A stretch of 41,279 nucleotides of DNA from Balneolales bacterium (lineage in GTDB: Bacteria > Bacteroidota > Rhodothermia > Balneolales > Cyclonatronaceae), in the NCBI GenBank assembly GCA_022565805.1, contig JAIULZ010000022.1, forward strand, positions 1-41,279, given 5' to 3'. This document shows, piece after piece, positions 9,304 to 16,323 of this stretch. Each line of letters begins with the position of its first letter. Positions within the stretch are counted from its first letter, which is position 1. The translations under genes and the position numbers were made by a program. The notes beneath the pieces were generated by a model. The model worked only from the letters and a program-made list of their open reading frames with translations. It was not told where the DNA came from and did no database searches.

Positions 9304-9405
9304 TAAAATATTAGCTACAGATTTCTATTAAGGATTTGTACCAAAACAAAGAAAAGTGCCTGATAGTAAATTGTCAGACCCTTTTGCCTTTTGCCTTTCT
9401 GTATA

Positions 9406-10929
9406 ATGGTCTCCGTCTCAAAACTTATCCTTCTGATTGTAGAATCTGAAATAATTGCCAGACGGATTAGAAGATTTAATCTTCCCGGGATTGAAGTTTT
9501 AGCTACAGCCGGGTATGCATGGAAACCGAAGATTGATCTCCCCAGGCTTAAAATACAGGCTAAGGCAGATCCTGAAGCTGTGGCTGTAGCTTTCAGAAAA
9601 AAACTAAAGGAGCTTGCCCCTTTTGCCCATCATATCATAATTTGCACGGATTCTGATCCAAGCGGGCGCTTTATTTCTCATTGCATTGTAAAGTTTTTGG
9701 GTAATTATGCCAATAAAGCTTGCTTTGGTCATCTGACTTATCTGTCTGCAAATAGTATTCAATCGGTAATTGAGAGGGCTATTTTACAAAAACCAGATTC
9801 CTCAGAAAATGCAACTGCAATCCCTCTCCTATCCGGTGCTGTTATTTCAGATCAAATTTCGAGGAAAATCAAGAGAGCTACTAGCCGTGTTGGCAGATTA
9901 AATCCTGCTTCTCAAAGAGATATCTTCATCCGGTTTGCAGCATGGCTCGCATACCTGGAGACTATTCAACGAACCCCCTATTTTGCAAGTAAATGTGGCA
10001 GATATATTCTTGGTCCTACACAAGAAATAAAATCACCGATTAAATTTGAACAGTACTATACAATTGAGCCGGTCAAAAATATTACGCAAAATTTTTGGAG
10101 GCCTGTTGTATTACCCGCCTCTACTGCTTTCATACCCTGTATAAGCGGAAATAGTTTTTCAGAAACACAGCTATCATTAAATAAACTTTTTGCATACGAC
10201 GACCCTGATTTCCCTGACGGTCTTATAAGCTATCCCCGAACTTCATCTCAATTCTATTCTGAAACTACCTGGAGAAATCTGCAATCTGATTTACTCATAA
10301 GCCATCAAAATATTTCTCAATACGAATTACTGCCGCTTCAGCTGCAGAAGAATCATCACAAGAGAGGACATCAGGCACTGCATATTTTTTCATTTTCAAA
10401 TACACCGGAGGATATTGGCTACAGATTTGAAAAAAATCAACAGATAATTTACAAGTATATTTATCATAAAACATTGGTATCTTTACTTTTGCCTCAAGTT
10501 ACTCCAACATCCAAACTTGCGTATTGTAATGAGCTTCAAACTAATCTGTATTTCGTAGACAAGAGTGAAATACCCGAAAATTACACAATGGGCAAACTTT
10601 ACCTTAAACCCAGGGTAGTTCTTGAAGATTACATGCAAAATATTCTTAAATCTGGTATGGTTAAACCTTCCTCTTTAGGTAAGTCGATGGATTACCTTAT
10701 ACAGCAAGGTCTGATTAAAGTATGGCGAAATGAGACTACAGGTTTCGATTTTGCAGAATATTACGATGATCTGTTTCAAAATGATGAGTCGGAAATTCAT
10801 AGAAAAATGAGCCCCGCTATGTTATTCCAAAAAATGTATTCTCTGTTTGAAGATGAAATACATCGTATAGATACAGTTGAGGAGCTAAAAAAACTTAGAT
10901 CTTCAGTAGACTCACTTTTTAACGCATAA
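9406..10929 (+). CDS. Divergent, reduced type IA DNA topoisomerase
   Basis: This 507-residue protein has the order of motifs of a type IA topoisomerase at about 60% of the usual TopA length. An N-terminal Toprim-like domain starts KLILLIVES with Glu13, and continues to TDSDPSG with Asp82 and Asp84. In TopA this is TDPDREGE, so the Arg and Glu after DxD are lost. A helical stretch DQISRKIKRATSRVGRL recalls the AQxARRxLDR region. FSETQLSLNKLF then leads to LISYPRTSS, with likely catalytic Tyr276 and supporting Arg278. GHQALH (His322) sits where TopA has AHEAIRPT. KPSSLGKSMDYLIQQGLI matches the RPSTYAxII segment. No C-terminal zinc ribbons are present. ATG at 9406 is preferred over TTG at 9391. 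Position after smg is the topA position. It may be an active minimal enzyme or an altered paralogue. Confidence 0.72.
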   Translation: MVSVSKLILLIVESEIIARRIRRFNLPGIEVLATAGYAWKPKIDLPRLKIQAKADPEAVAVAFRKKLKELAPFAHHIIICTDSDPSGRFISHCIVKFLGNYANKACFGHLTYLSANSIQSVIERAILQKPDSSENATAIPLLSGAVISDQISRKIKRATSRVGRLNPASQRDIFIRFAAWLAYLETIQRTPYFASKCGRYILGPTQEIKSPIKFEQYYTIEPVKNITQNFWRPVVLPASTAFIPCISGNSFSETQLSLNKLFAYDDPDFPDGLISYPRTSSQFYSETTWRNLQSDLLISHQNISQYELLPLQLQKNHHKRGHQALHIFSFSNTPEDIGYRFEKNQQIIYKYIYHKTLVSLLLPQVTPTSKLAYCNELQTNLYFVDKSEIPENYTMGKLYLKPRVVLEDYMQNILKSGMVKPSSLGKSMDYLIQQGLIKVWRNETTGFDFAEYYDDLFQNDESEIHRKMSPAMLFQKMYSLFEDEIHRIDTVEELKKLRSSVDSLFNA

Positions 10930-10936
10930 AATTAAT

Positions 10937-12109
10937 ATGTCTGAAAACTCATCAAGCCCGAAATTTGGTAAGGATAAAAAGAAATCCGCTACTGAAAATT
11001 CTGCAGACTGGAAATTGATTATAAAAAAGTACACCAGCCAACGTACGAGTACTAGTGCAAACCCGGCCGATAAAACAGATGCAAGAAATAATACATCGGC
11101 AGCTAATACCCAAGACCCGGGTGACAAGCAATCAACAGGCCTGCTGGTGTTATTTGTTTTTCCTTATTTGTTAAGCGTTTTGTTTGTTTTGAGCTTTTTT
11201 TGGGATTTTGATGGTATAGTTTTCCATCTACCATTTTTTTCTTTGAGTGCAGAAGGCTTGGTTCGTACGCTTAGTGTTGCGGGGCTTATTGGTTTTCTCA
11301 CCAACTGGCTGGCTATACAAATGTTGTTTTACCCAAGAAAAAAACGTCCTGTTCTGGGTCAGGGACTTATTCCTGCTCAGAAAGATAAAATAGCTTTACG
11401 CCTATCTGCTGCTGTAGAAAGAGAGCTCATAAACCCGGAGTTAATTAAGCGAGAGTTTATCGAAAGTGGAATTTTAGACCATTACATTAATCGGTCTATA
11501 AGAGGATTATATGATACAATGCAACAGCAAGATTTCCGGGCTGATGTAGATGCTCTGGCCAGAAAATATATCCGACAAACACTGGAAAATGAATCTGTTA
11601 TCCAGAAGCTTGTTCAAGAGTCGGAGGCCATCATCCGGAAAAGAACAGAGAGCAACAGCGTGGAAAAATCGGCGCTTAAGCTATATTTACTCTTAAAAGG
11701 TAAAACTTTAGACGAATTACTACGAGGTATTATTTCATCACTGCCAGAATCGGTTGATGAAGCGGCTATACCTTTTCATGGCATTGTAAGTAAACTACCT
11801 GCGCAGTTAAGGTCGGAGCGTGCAGGGTTTCATGAGCTTATTTTAAGTTTACTCGAAAAAGTGGTTGACGAAATAAAAATCGGAAAGATTATTCAGGAAA
11901 ATCTACATAGGTACGATGAAGTAAAGCTGGAAAAAATTATTCGTAGTACTACAGACTCTCAGCTTCGGTACATAAAATATTTAGGCGCGGTGATTGGCAC
12001 AATTGGTGGGCTTGTGATATGGAGCCCGATTCCAGCGCTTATTTTATTGTCGGCTATAACCGGAATAGTTTTTCTTACAGATAGAATACTACAACCTGCA
12101 TCCGATTAA
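10937..12109 (+). CDS. DUF445 family membrane protein
   Basis: This 390-residue protein fits the DUF445 family. A charged, low-complexity N-terminus (residues 1-65) precedes a hydrophobic segment (about 68-90), then the family signature GFLTNWLAIQMLFYP (about 119-133) and the following QGLIPAQKDKIALRLSAAV block. The long middle is helical with coiled-coil character, and a hydrophobic helix lies near the C-terminus (LGAVIGTIGGLVIWSPIPALILLS). It should be an inner-membrane protein; function is unknown for the family. It begins only seven bases after the topoisomerase stop, so the two are likely co-transcribed. Its stop lies three bases from the end of the convergent outer-membrane gene, with no room for a classical terminator. 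Confidence 0.85.
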   Translation: MSENSSSPKFGKDKKKSATENSADWKLIIKKYTSQRTSTSANPADKTDARNNTSAANTQDPGDKQSTGLLVLFVFPYLLSVLFVLSFFWDFDGIVFHLPFFSLSAEGLVRTLSVAGLIGFLTNWLAIQMLFYPRKKRPVLGQGLIPAQKDKIALRLSAAVERELINPELIKREFIESGILDHYINRSIRGLYDTMQQQDFRADVDALARKYIRQTLENESVIQKLVQESEAIIRKRTESNSVEKSALKLYLLLKGKTLDELLRGIISSLPESVDEAAIPFHGIVSKLPAQLRSERAGFHELILSLLEKVVDEIKIGKIIQENLHRYDEVKLEKIIRSTTDSQLRYIKYLGAVIGTIGGLVIWSPIPALILLSAITGIVFLTDRILQPASD

Positions 12110-12112
12110 CTT

Positions 12113-14053
12113 TTATAGATTTGCAGTAATACCAATATGAACTTTCCCATTCGAAAAACTGTCTTCTGCAGATAGCGCGTAGCTAAACTGCAGCACGCCC
12201 AGTGGAATCGTATAGGCAAATCCGAGTCCGTAAGAATATAGCCGGTCTGTGGTCCATTGTGTTCTGCCAGAGAGGGCTGCTCCTGATTCTCGCTCTGTCA
12301 CTTCAAAGATAAAGTCTGGCCTCTCGTAATATCCTGCAGCACCAAAAAGAAACGCATAAGAAAATCGGTCCAGTAAATATCTATATTCGACATCTGCCCA
12401 TAGCATTCTCGCAGACTGAAACTGATCTTCGCGATACCCCCTTAAATCTCTGGCACCACCAAACCGGTTCAGGTCAGATTCGGTAAAAAAGGGCGAAAGC
12501 ATTAGAAATGCATTAATAGACGGAGATACAACCTGCCTGCTAAATGTTGAAAAAAAAAGCCTTGTACTTAGATTAAGCTCTTGCTGAGACCATCTTGTTT
12601 GACTTGTAAACTCGTCTAATGCAGGATCATTTATATTCTTGATTCCCGATTCTGCTAAAAAGTTAAGCACAAGACCACGGGTTGGATTTTCAAAACTATC
12701 AGTATTACGAATTTCCAGACCAACACCTGTAAACAAAGTAGTCGCATCAAAAACCCGCCTTAGGGCTCGCGGGTCACCGCTACCGGCTGAAGTTTCCTGT
12801 CTTAAAGAACCAATTAAAGCGGTTGAAGTCGTTAGCCGATACCTTATAAACGACCGGATATTTCTAATTTGATAATCTACATTCTGCTGCTCAAAATCAA
12901 ACCGAAAACCTGCACCGAATGGTGTTGAACCAATATATATAGCATCGTAGCCTAGATCAAGACGGGTTACAAACTGCTGAAGCCGCTCAAACCGTACATC
13001 GAAACGGCTTCCCGGTAAAAATAGGTTTCGAATAATAAGTTCACCGCTTCCGATAAACCTGCCGCTTGACGAAGAACTGCCTGAACCCGGCACGCTTACG
13101 CTCTGCGCCTGAGGCACATAGCCCAAAAGAAGATCAAAAGCATTTGTTCGCCTCTCTCTTACTTGAAATACTACAATAAAGCGCTCATTTTGTTGAATTA
13201 AAAGAGGTTCTTCTACAGCCCGGAATAATCCGGTATTTTCCAATCTGCGAACAGCATCCAGTAATGTAGCCGGAGTTAGCACATCCCCCGGAACAATACG
13301 CACTATTCTTTCTAAAAAGTCCGGACTATTCCGCTCAAGATCAGGAAAGATAATTTCATAAGCTGTAACCTTATTGCCAGGCGTTACAGAAATTTCAAAA
13401 TTCACTCTACAAGAATCACTTTCAGGAAAAACCGTAAGCAGGTCTGCTTTAACAAAAAGATAGCCTTCATTTTCCCAATACCGGATATACTCATCCATCA
13501 CTCTGCTAAATCGTCTTTCCGTATATAAGCCTCGTTCGCGCCTCAAAATTCTATCGGTAGATATTTTTGCTTTATCCTGAATTGGCTGAAAATGATCGTG
13601 ATTAGTCTCATCCTCCAAATGAAAACGCAGACTACCAAAAGTAAAGGCACAGCCCTTGGTTATATGTAAATGAAGGGTGGAATCGCGTAAGCTTATATCA
13701 TCAATATTTGCGTTTAGCCAGCCATTGCTTCCTAAAAACGAAAGAACATCCCGGGAAATGCGATTTTTGATTTCATCGGTAGATTTACCACTAATTAGCA
13801 TAGTACGCAGAGAATCGGGCAAACGAACAGCTTCATTCTGATCTATAACCCGGATTTGAACAGAGTATGACAAAAGAGTATCAACTCTTTGTTCGACAAA
13901 CTGATCATCTAAATAAATCTGTGCTTTTTCAGTTTCGGCAGCAGAAACTGAAAAAGGATAAAATAGTATAAAAAAGAAAAGCCCTGCAGTATAATATACT
14001 GAGGGCCTTTCAAAAAAGAACGAACTATTATTTGGCAAAAAATTAGAAAGCAT
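12113..14053 (-). CDS. BamA/TamA-like outer-membrane beta-barrel with POTRA domains
   Basis: This encodes a 646-residue Omp85-superfamily protein. I chose the ATG at 14053 because GGAG lies eight bases upstream and the reading begins a signal peptide (hydrophobic YYTAGLFFFILFYPF, then SVSAAET). An ATG at 14068 is possible; the frame stays open into speE. POTRA-like repeats occupy roughly residues 50-300 (for example the VTAYEIIFPDLE and TPATLLDAVRRLENTGLFRAVEE segments). The rest is a 16-strand-type barrel with FGGARDLRGY near residue 530, the conserved loop-6 RGF/Y motif, and a C-terminal strand ending in an aromatic-poor GITANL. It could serve in outer-membrane protein or lipid insertion; the main BamA is probably elsewhere. 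It follows speE by about 23 bases. Confidence 0.85.
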   Translation of the reverse strand: MLSNFLPNNSSFFFERPSVYYTAGLFFFILFYPFSVSAAETEKAQIYLDDQFVEQRVDTLLSYSVQIRVIDQNEAVRLPDSLRTMLISGKSTDEIKNRISRDVLSFLGSNGWLNANIDDISLRDSTLHLHITKGCAFTFGSLRFHLEDETNHDHFQPIQDKAKISTDRILRRERGLYTERRFSRVMDEYIRYWENEGYLFVKADLLTVFPESDSCRVNFEISVTPGNKVTAYEIIFPDLERNSPDFLERIVRIVPGDVLTPATLLDAVRRLENTGLFRAVEEPLLIQQNERFIVVFQVRERRTNAFDLLLGYVPQAQSVSVPGSGSSSSSGRFIGSGELIIRNLFLPGSRFDVRFERLQQFVTRLDLGYDAIYIGSTPFGAGFRFDFEQQNVDYQIRNIRSFIRYRLTTSTALIGSLRQETSAGSGDPRALRRVFDATTLFTGVGLEIRNTDSFENPTRGLVLNFLAESGIKNINDPALDEFTSQTRWSQQELNLSTRLFFSTFSRQVVSPSINAFLMLSPFFTESDLNRFGGARDLRGYREDQFQSARMLWADVEYRYLLDRFSYAFLFGAAGYYERPDFIFEVTERESGAALSGRTQWTTDRLYSYGLGFAYTIPLGVLQFSYALSAEDSFSNGKVHIGITANL

Positions 14054-14076
14054 GGAGCAGACTCCCATGCCAGCGG

Positions 14077-14928
14077 TTACTTCAGAATTTGACGCACGAA
14101 ACCTGGCAGTGCAAAACATCCGCTGTGTACGTCTTGGTTGTAATATTTGAGAGTATCGGCAAATGATGACAAACGATTATTAATATCACTGGTAACTTCA
14201 TCAGAAAGAGGATCTCTCTTCTTGCTTGCAATAGACATAGACCACATTCCCGTAGGATAAAGAGGTATGTATGTTAGAAATAATTTCGCAATCGGGAAAA
14301 GATCTGAAATCGCATTCTGCACGCTTCTTATACTATCGTGATATGATTCAACGAACGGGCTTTCTGTTTGTGATACCAAAACACCATCTGTTTTTAAGCA
14401 GTGGTGACATTTTTCATAAAAGTCTTTCTTAAAAAGATCTACAGCCGGGCCTACAGGATCGGAACCATCAATAATGATTACATCATACTTGTTTTCGGGT
14501 CCGTCTACAAAAGTGAGGCCATTTTCGTAAATCACATTTAGCTTTGGATTTTCGAAATCACCAACTTCGGGCATGTACAGTTTACTGGCACGCACAACGG
14601 CTTCATCAATTTCTACCATATCTACCTGTTCTACTCCGGGGTGCTTCAGCACTTCTCGTGCTGTGCCACCATCTCCCCCGCCAATAATTAAAACGGTTTT
14701 AGGATTTGGATGCGTTAATAAGGGCACATGCGCCATCATTTCATGATACACAAATTCATCCTTCTCGGAGAGCATAACCATACCATCTATGGTCATTAAG
14801 TTGCCCCATGTGTCGGTTTCAAACACTTCAACGAGTTGAAAGGGTGTTTGTTCACGAAAAAGTTGTTTACCTATACCTACAGTTAGTCCTGTAGCGCCGT
14901 TGTAAAACTCATTAAAGTGTAAAGACAT
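14077..14928 (-). CDS. speE: Spermidine synthase (aminopropyltransferase)
   Basis: This 283-residue cytosolic enzyme transfers an aminopropyl group from decarboxylated S-adenosylmethionine to an amine, normally putrescine, giving spermidine. The nucleotide-binding GGGDGGTAREVLKH is at residues 83-96, VEIDEAVV follows at 105-112, and the catalytic DGSDPVGPA (Asp154, Asp157) corresponds to DxTDPxGP of characterised enzymes. The N-terminal beta domain is present and the length is normal. It is the third gene of speD-pdaD-speE, with 32 bases after pdaD. Because arginine decarboxylase in this cluster makes agmatine, the enzyme might use agmatine directly, as in Thermus, or putrescine made elsewhere; the sequence does not decide this. 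Confidence 0.95.
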   Translation of the reverse strand: MSLHFNEFYNGATGLTVGIGKQLFREQTPFQLVEVFETDTWGNLMTIDGMVMLSEKDEFVYHEMMAHVPLLTHPNPKTVLIIGGGDGGTAREVLKHPGVEQVDMVEIDEAVVRASKLYMPEVGDFENPKLNVIYENGLTFVDGPENKYDVIIIDGSDPVGPAVDLFKKDFYEKCHHCLKTDGVLVSQTESPFVESYHDSIRSVQNAISDLFPIAKLFLTYIPLYPTGMWSMSIASKKRDPLSDEVTSDINNRLSSFADTLKYYNQDVHSGCFALPGFVRQILK

Positions 14929-14960
14929 CTAATGAAAGAATAAAATTAAATTAAATTTTC

Positions 14961-15431
14961 TTATTTGTACCAAAGAACGGCAGCGGCGTAAACAGCACCT
15001 TTCTTGATAACCGTATGCTCAATTCCAATAGTAAGAATTTCGCGGTATTTGCGGTTACGATATTCATAACCATCCACCACCATCTGGCGTACAATATCCT
15101 CTACTTCTTTTAGTGGCGCAGTATCTTCAAATTCCATAATAAGGCCTGGCTCACCGTCTTTTTCAGGAAGACCAACACCAATAGCAGCAGAAATAACTTC
15201 ACCCGGATTAGCAGAATTAATAGCTGCATAAGCTACGGGAATTAAGGCACCTTTAGGGAGGATAATTTTATCTACCAATTCGCAGTTTGGCGGTATAATG
15301 CTACTCATACGAACAAGATTTGTATCACCAACACCGGCATTAAGAAGGGCGAGGTCGAAAGCATTAAGTACTGTATTTCCCTCACCGGAACCTTTTACGA
15401 GAGAAAATATTTCTGGGTTTTTAACCATCAT
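14961..15431 (-). CDS. pdaD: Pyruvoyl-dependent arginine decarboxylase proenzyme
   Basis: This 156-residue protein matches pyruvoyl-dependent arginine decarboxylase, which converts arginine to agmatine and CO2. The self-cleavage site is visible as RMSSIIPP, with Ser43-Ser44; cleavage between the two serines leaves a beta chain and a pyruvoyl-blocked alpha chain. The family-typical GEVISAAIGVGLP and the glutamate-rich GLIMEFEDTAP follow. The length matches the archaeal enzyme (about 160). It lies between speD and speE, so agmatine is presumably channelled into spermidine synthesis; an agmatinase (speB) or N-carbamoyl route is not in the window. The start is one of two adjacent ATG codons. Confidence 0.92.
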   Translation of the reverse strand: MMVKNPEIFSLVKGSGEGNTVLNAFDLALLNAGVGDTNLVRMSSIIPPNCELVDKIILPKGALIPVAYAAINSANPGEVISAAIGVGLPEKDGEPGLIMEFEDTAPLKEVEDIVRQMVVDGYEYRNRKYREILTIGIEHTVIKKGAVYAAAVLWYK

Positions 15432-15463
15432 AGCTTTAAAATTCTTTTCAATTAAATAATTAC

Positions 15464-15877
15464 TTAATTCACATTGTTGTATTGTGCGGAATCTTTGGGT
15501 TTAAACAAGAGTTCTTCGCCTTCGGCAACTTTAAACATACCTCGCTTCATCTCAATACTTGAAACGTTCTTCGATTGGAAAGAATCTTTGATAAACTCTT
15601 GTATAATCCAAGGATCTATAGTTTCGCCACAAGTGAATATGTCTACTGCTGCATACCCGTACTCGGGCCATGTATGTATGGCAACATGCGATTCGGCAAT
15701 AACTACCGTACCACTAACACCATGCGGGCTGAATTTGTGAAAATTATGGGAAATAATACTGGCTTTCGACCTTCTGGTGGCTTCGAGCAATATAGACTCA
15801 ATTTTAGCAACATCGTTAATAATATCGCTGTTACAATCGTAGTACTCTACCAATATTTGACGTCCTAATGCTTGCAT
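15464..15877 (-). CDS. speD: S-adenosylmethionine decarboxylase proenzyme
   Basis: This 137-residue protein is the short, prokaryotic class 1B AdoMet decarboxylase that supplies the aminopropyl donor for SpeE. It matches at every key position: the self-processing site Glu62-Ser63 in AESHVAIHTWPE, the proton donor His68 and catalytic Cys83 in FTCGE, the same numbering as the Thermotoga enzyme. Processing turns Ser63 into the pyruvoyl group. It is the first gene of the polyamine cluster, with an AGAGG Shine-Dalgarno eight bases before the ATG, one of the few good ones in this window. The 33-base gap to pdaD suggests an operon. Confidence 0.95.
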   Translation of the reverse strand: MQALGRQILVEYYDCNSDIINDVAKIESILLEATRRSKASIISHNFHKFSPHGVSGTVVIAESHVAIHTWPEYGYAAVDIFTCGETIDPWIIQEFIKDSFQSKNVSSIEMKRGMFKVAEGEELLFKPKDSAQYNNVN

Positions 15878-15881
15878 GACT

Positions 15882-16136
15882 TTAACCTCTGCTTATTAAA
15901 GTGTGGAATTTATAGCTTATAAACCGACAGATAGATTGCCCTAAAACATAAAAAGCAACACGTACGGAGACCATACCGGAATTAATAAATAATTCGGAAT
16001 AGGTAATCTCAGAACGGTTGCAATTGCAGAGGCGCTGTCTGTTAGAGTAGGTCTGAACAGCAACTCCTTCACCCATTAATTTGTGAGCAGGTGCTGCTGA
16101 TGCCAATATTTTGGCATAAGATGCTTTTCTAAACAA
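15882..16136 (-). CDS. Possible small ORF / leader upstream of speD (doubtful)
   Basis: An open frame of 84 codons starting with TTG (or 64 codons from the internal ATG, MGEGVAVQTYS) ends four bases before the speD start, with its stop TAA inside the speD ribosome binding region. The predicted peptide has clustered Cys (LCNCN) and mixed hydrophobic sequence, and resembles no family I know. The position would allow a translated leader that controls speD, but nothing else supports coding. I give it mainly to mark the region. Confidence 0.2.
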   Translation of the reverse strand: MFRKASYAKILASAAPAHKLMGEGVAVQTYSNRQRLCNCNRSEITYSELFINSGMVSVRVAFYVLGQSICRFISYKFHTLISRG

Positions 16137-16204
16137 TTCGACTCAGTTTCCTTATTTATAGTGAAAAAGATCAGGAAGTATCTTGCATAAATTTTTTTTT
16201 GGTT

Positions 16205-16225
16205 AAGATATCCAAAGGATATCTT
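16205..16225. repeat. Perfect 9-bp inverted repeat (possible operator)
   Basis: The arms AAGATATCC (16205-16213) and GGATATCTT (16217-16225) flank three A residues. The site lies between the divergent speD and E1 genes, 99 bases before the E1 start. No T-tract follows on either strand, so an operator is a better reading than a terminator. A run of T residues lies just to the left on the plus strand. Confidence 0.45.
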
Positions 16226-16323
16226 GTCTGAGCTTTTGATTACAATATAGCAGGCTGCAAGTGCACTGCTAATTAATTAAAAACACAGAATATTAAATAT
16301 AAAGAATTATCAACTCAAATTGA

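Larger units (their letters stand above)
15878..16323. other. Divergent intergenic region, speD / E1
   Basis: About 446 bases separate the divergent speD and E1 genes. It holds the inverted repeat at 16205-16225 and, on the minus strand, an open stretch at 15882-16136 of doubtful coding value that ends in the speD ribosome binding site. The rest is AT-rich and presumably carries both promoters. I found no recognisable riboswitch. Confidence 0.4.

Noticed and set aside
9406-10929. The topoisomerase-like gene as a decayed pseudogene of topA
   Set aside because: The frame is open through 507 codons, and key landmarks remain in the right order despite great divergence; decay would be expected to hit these too.
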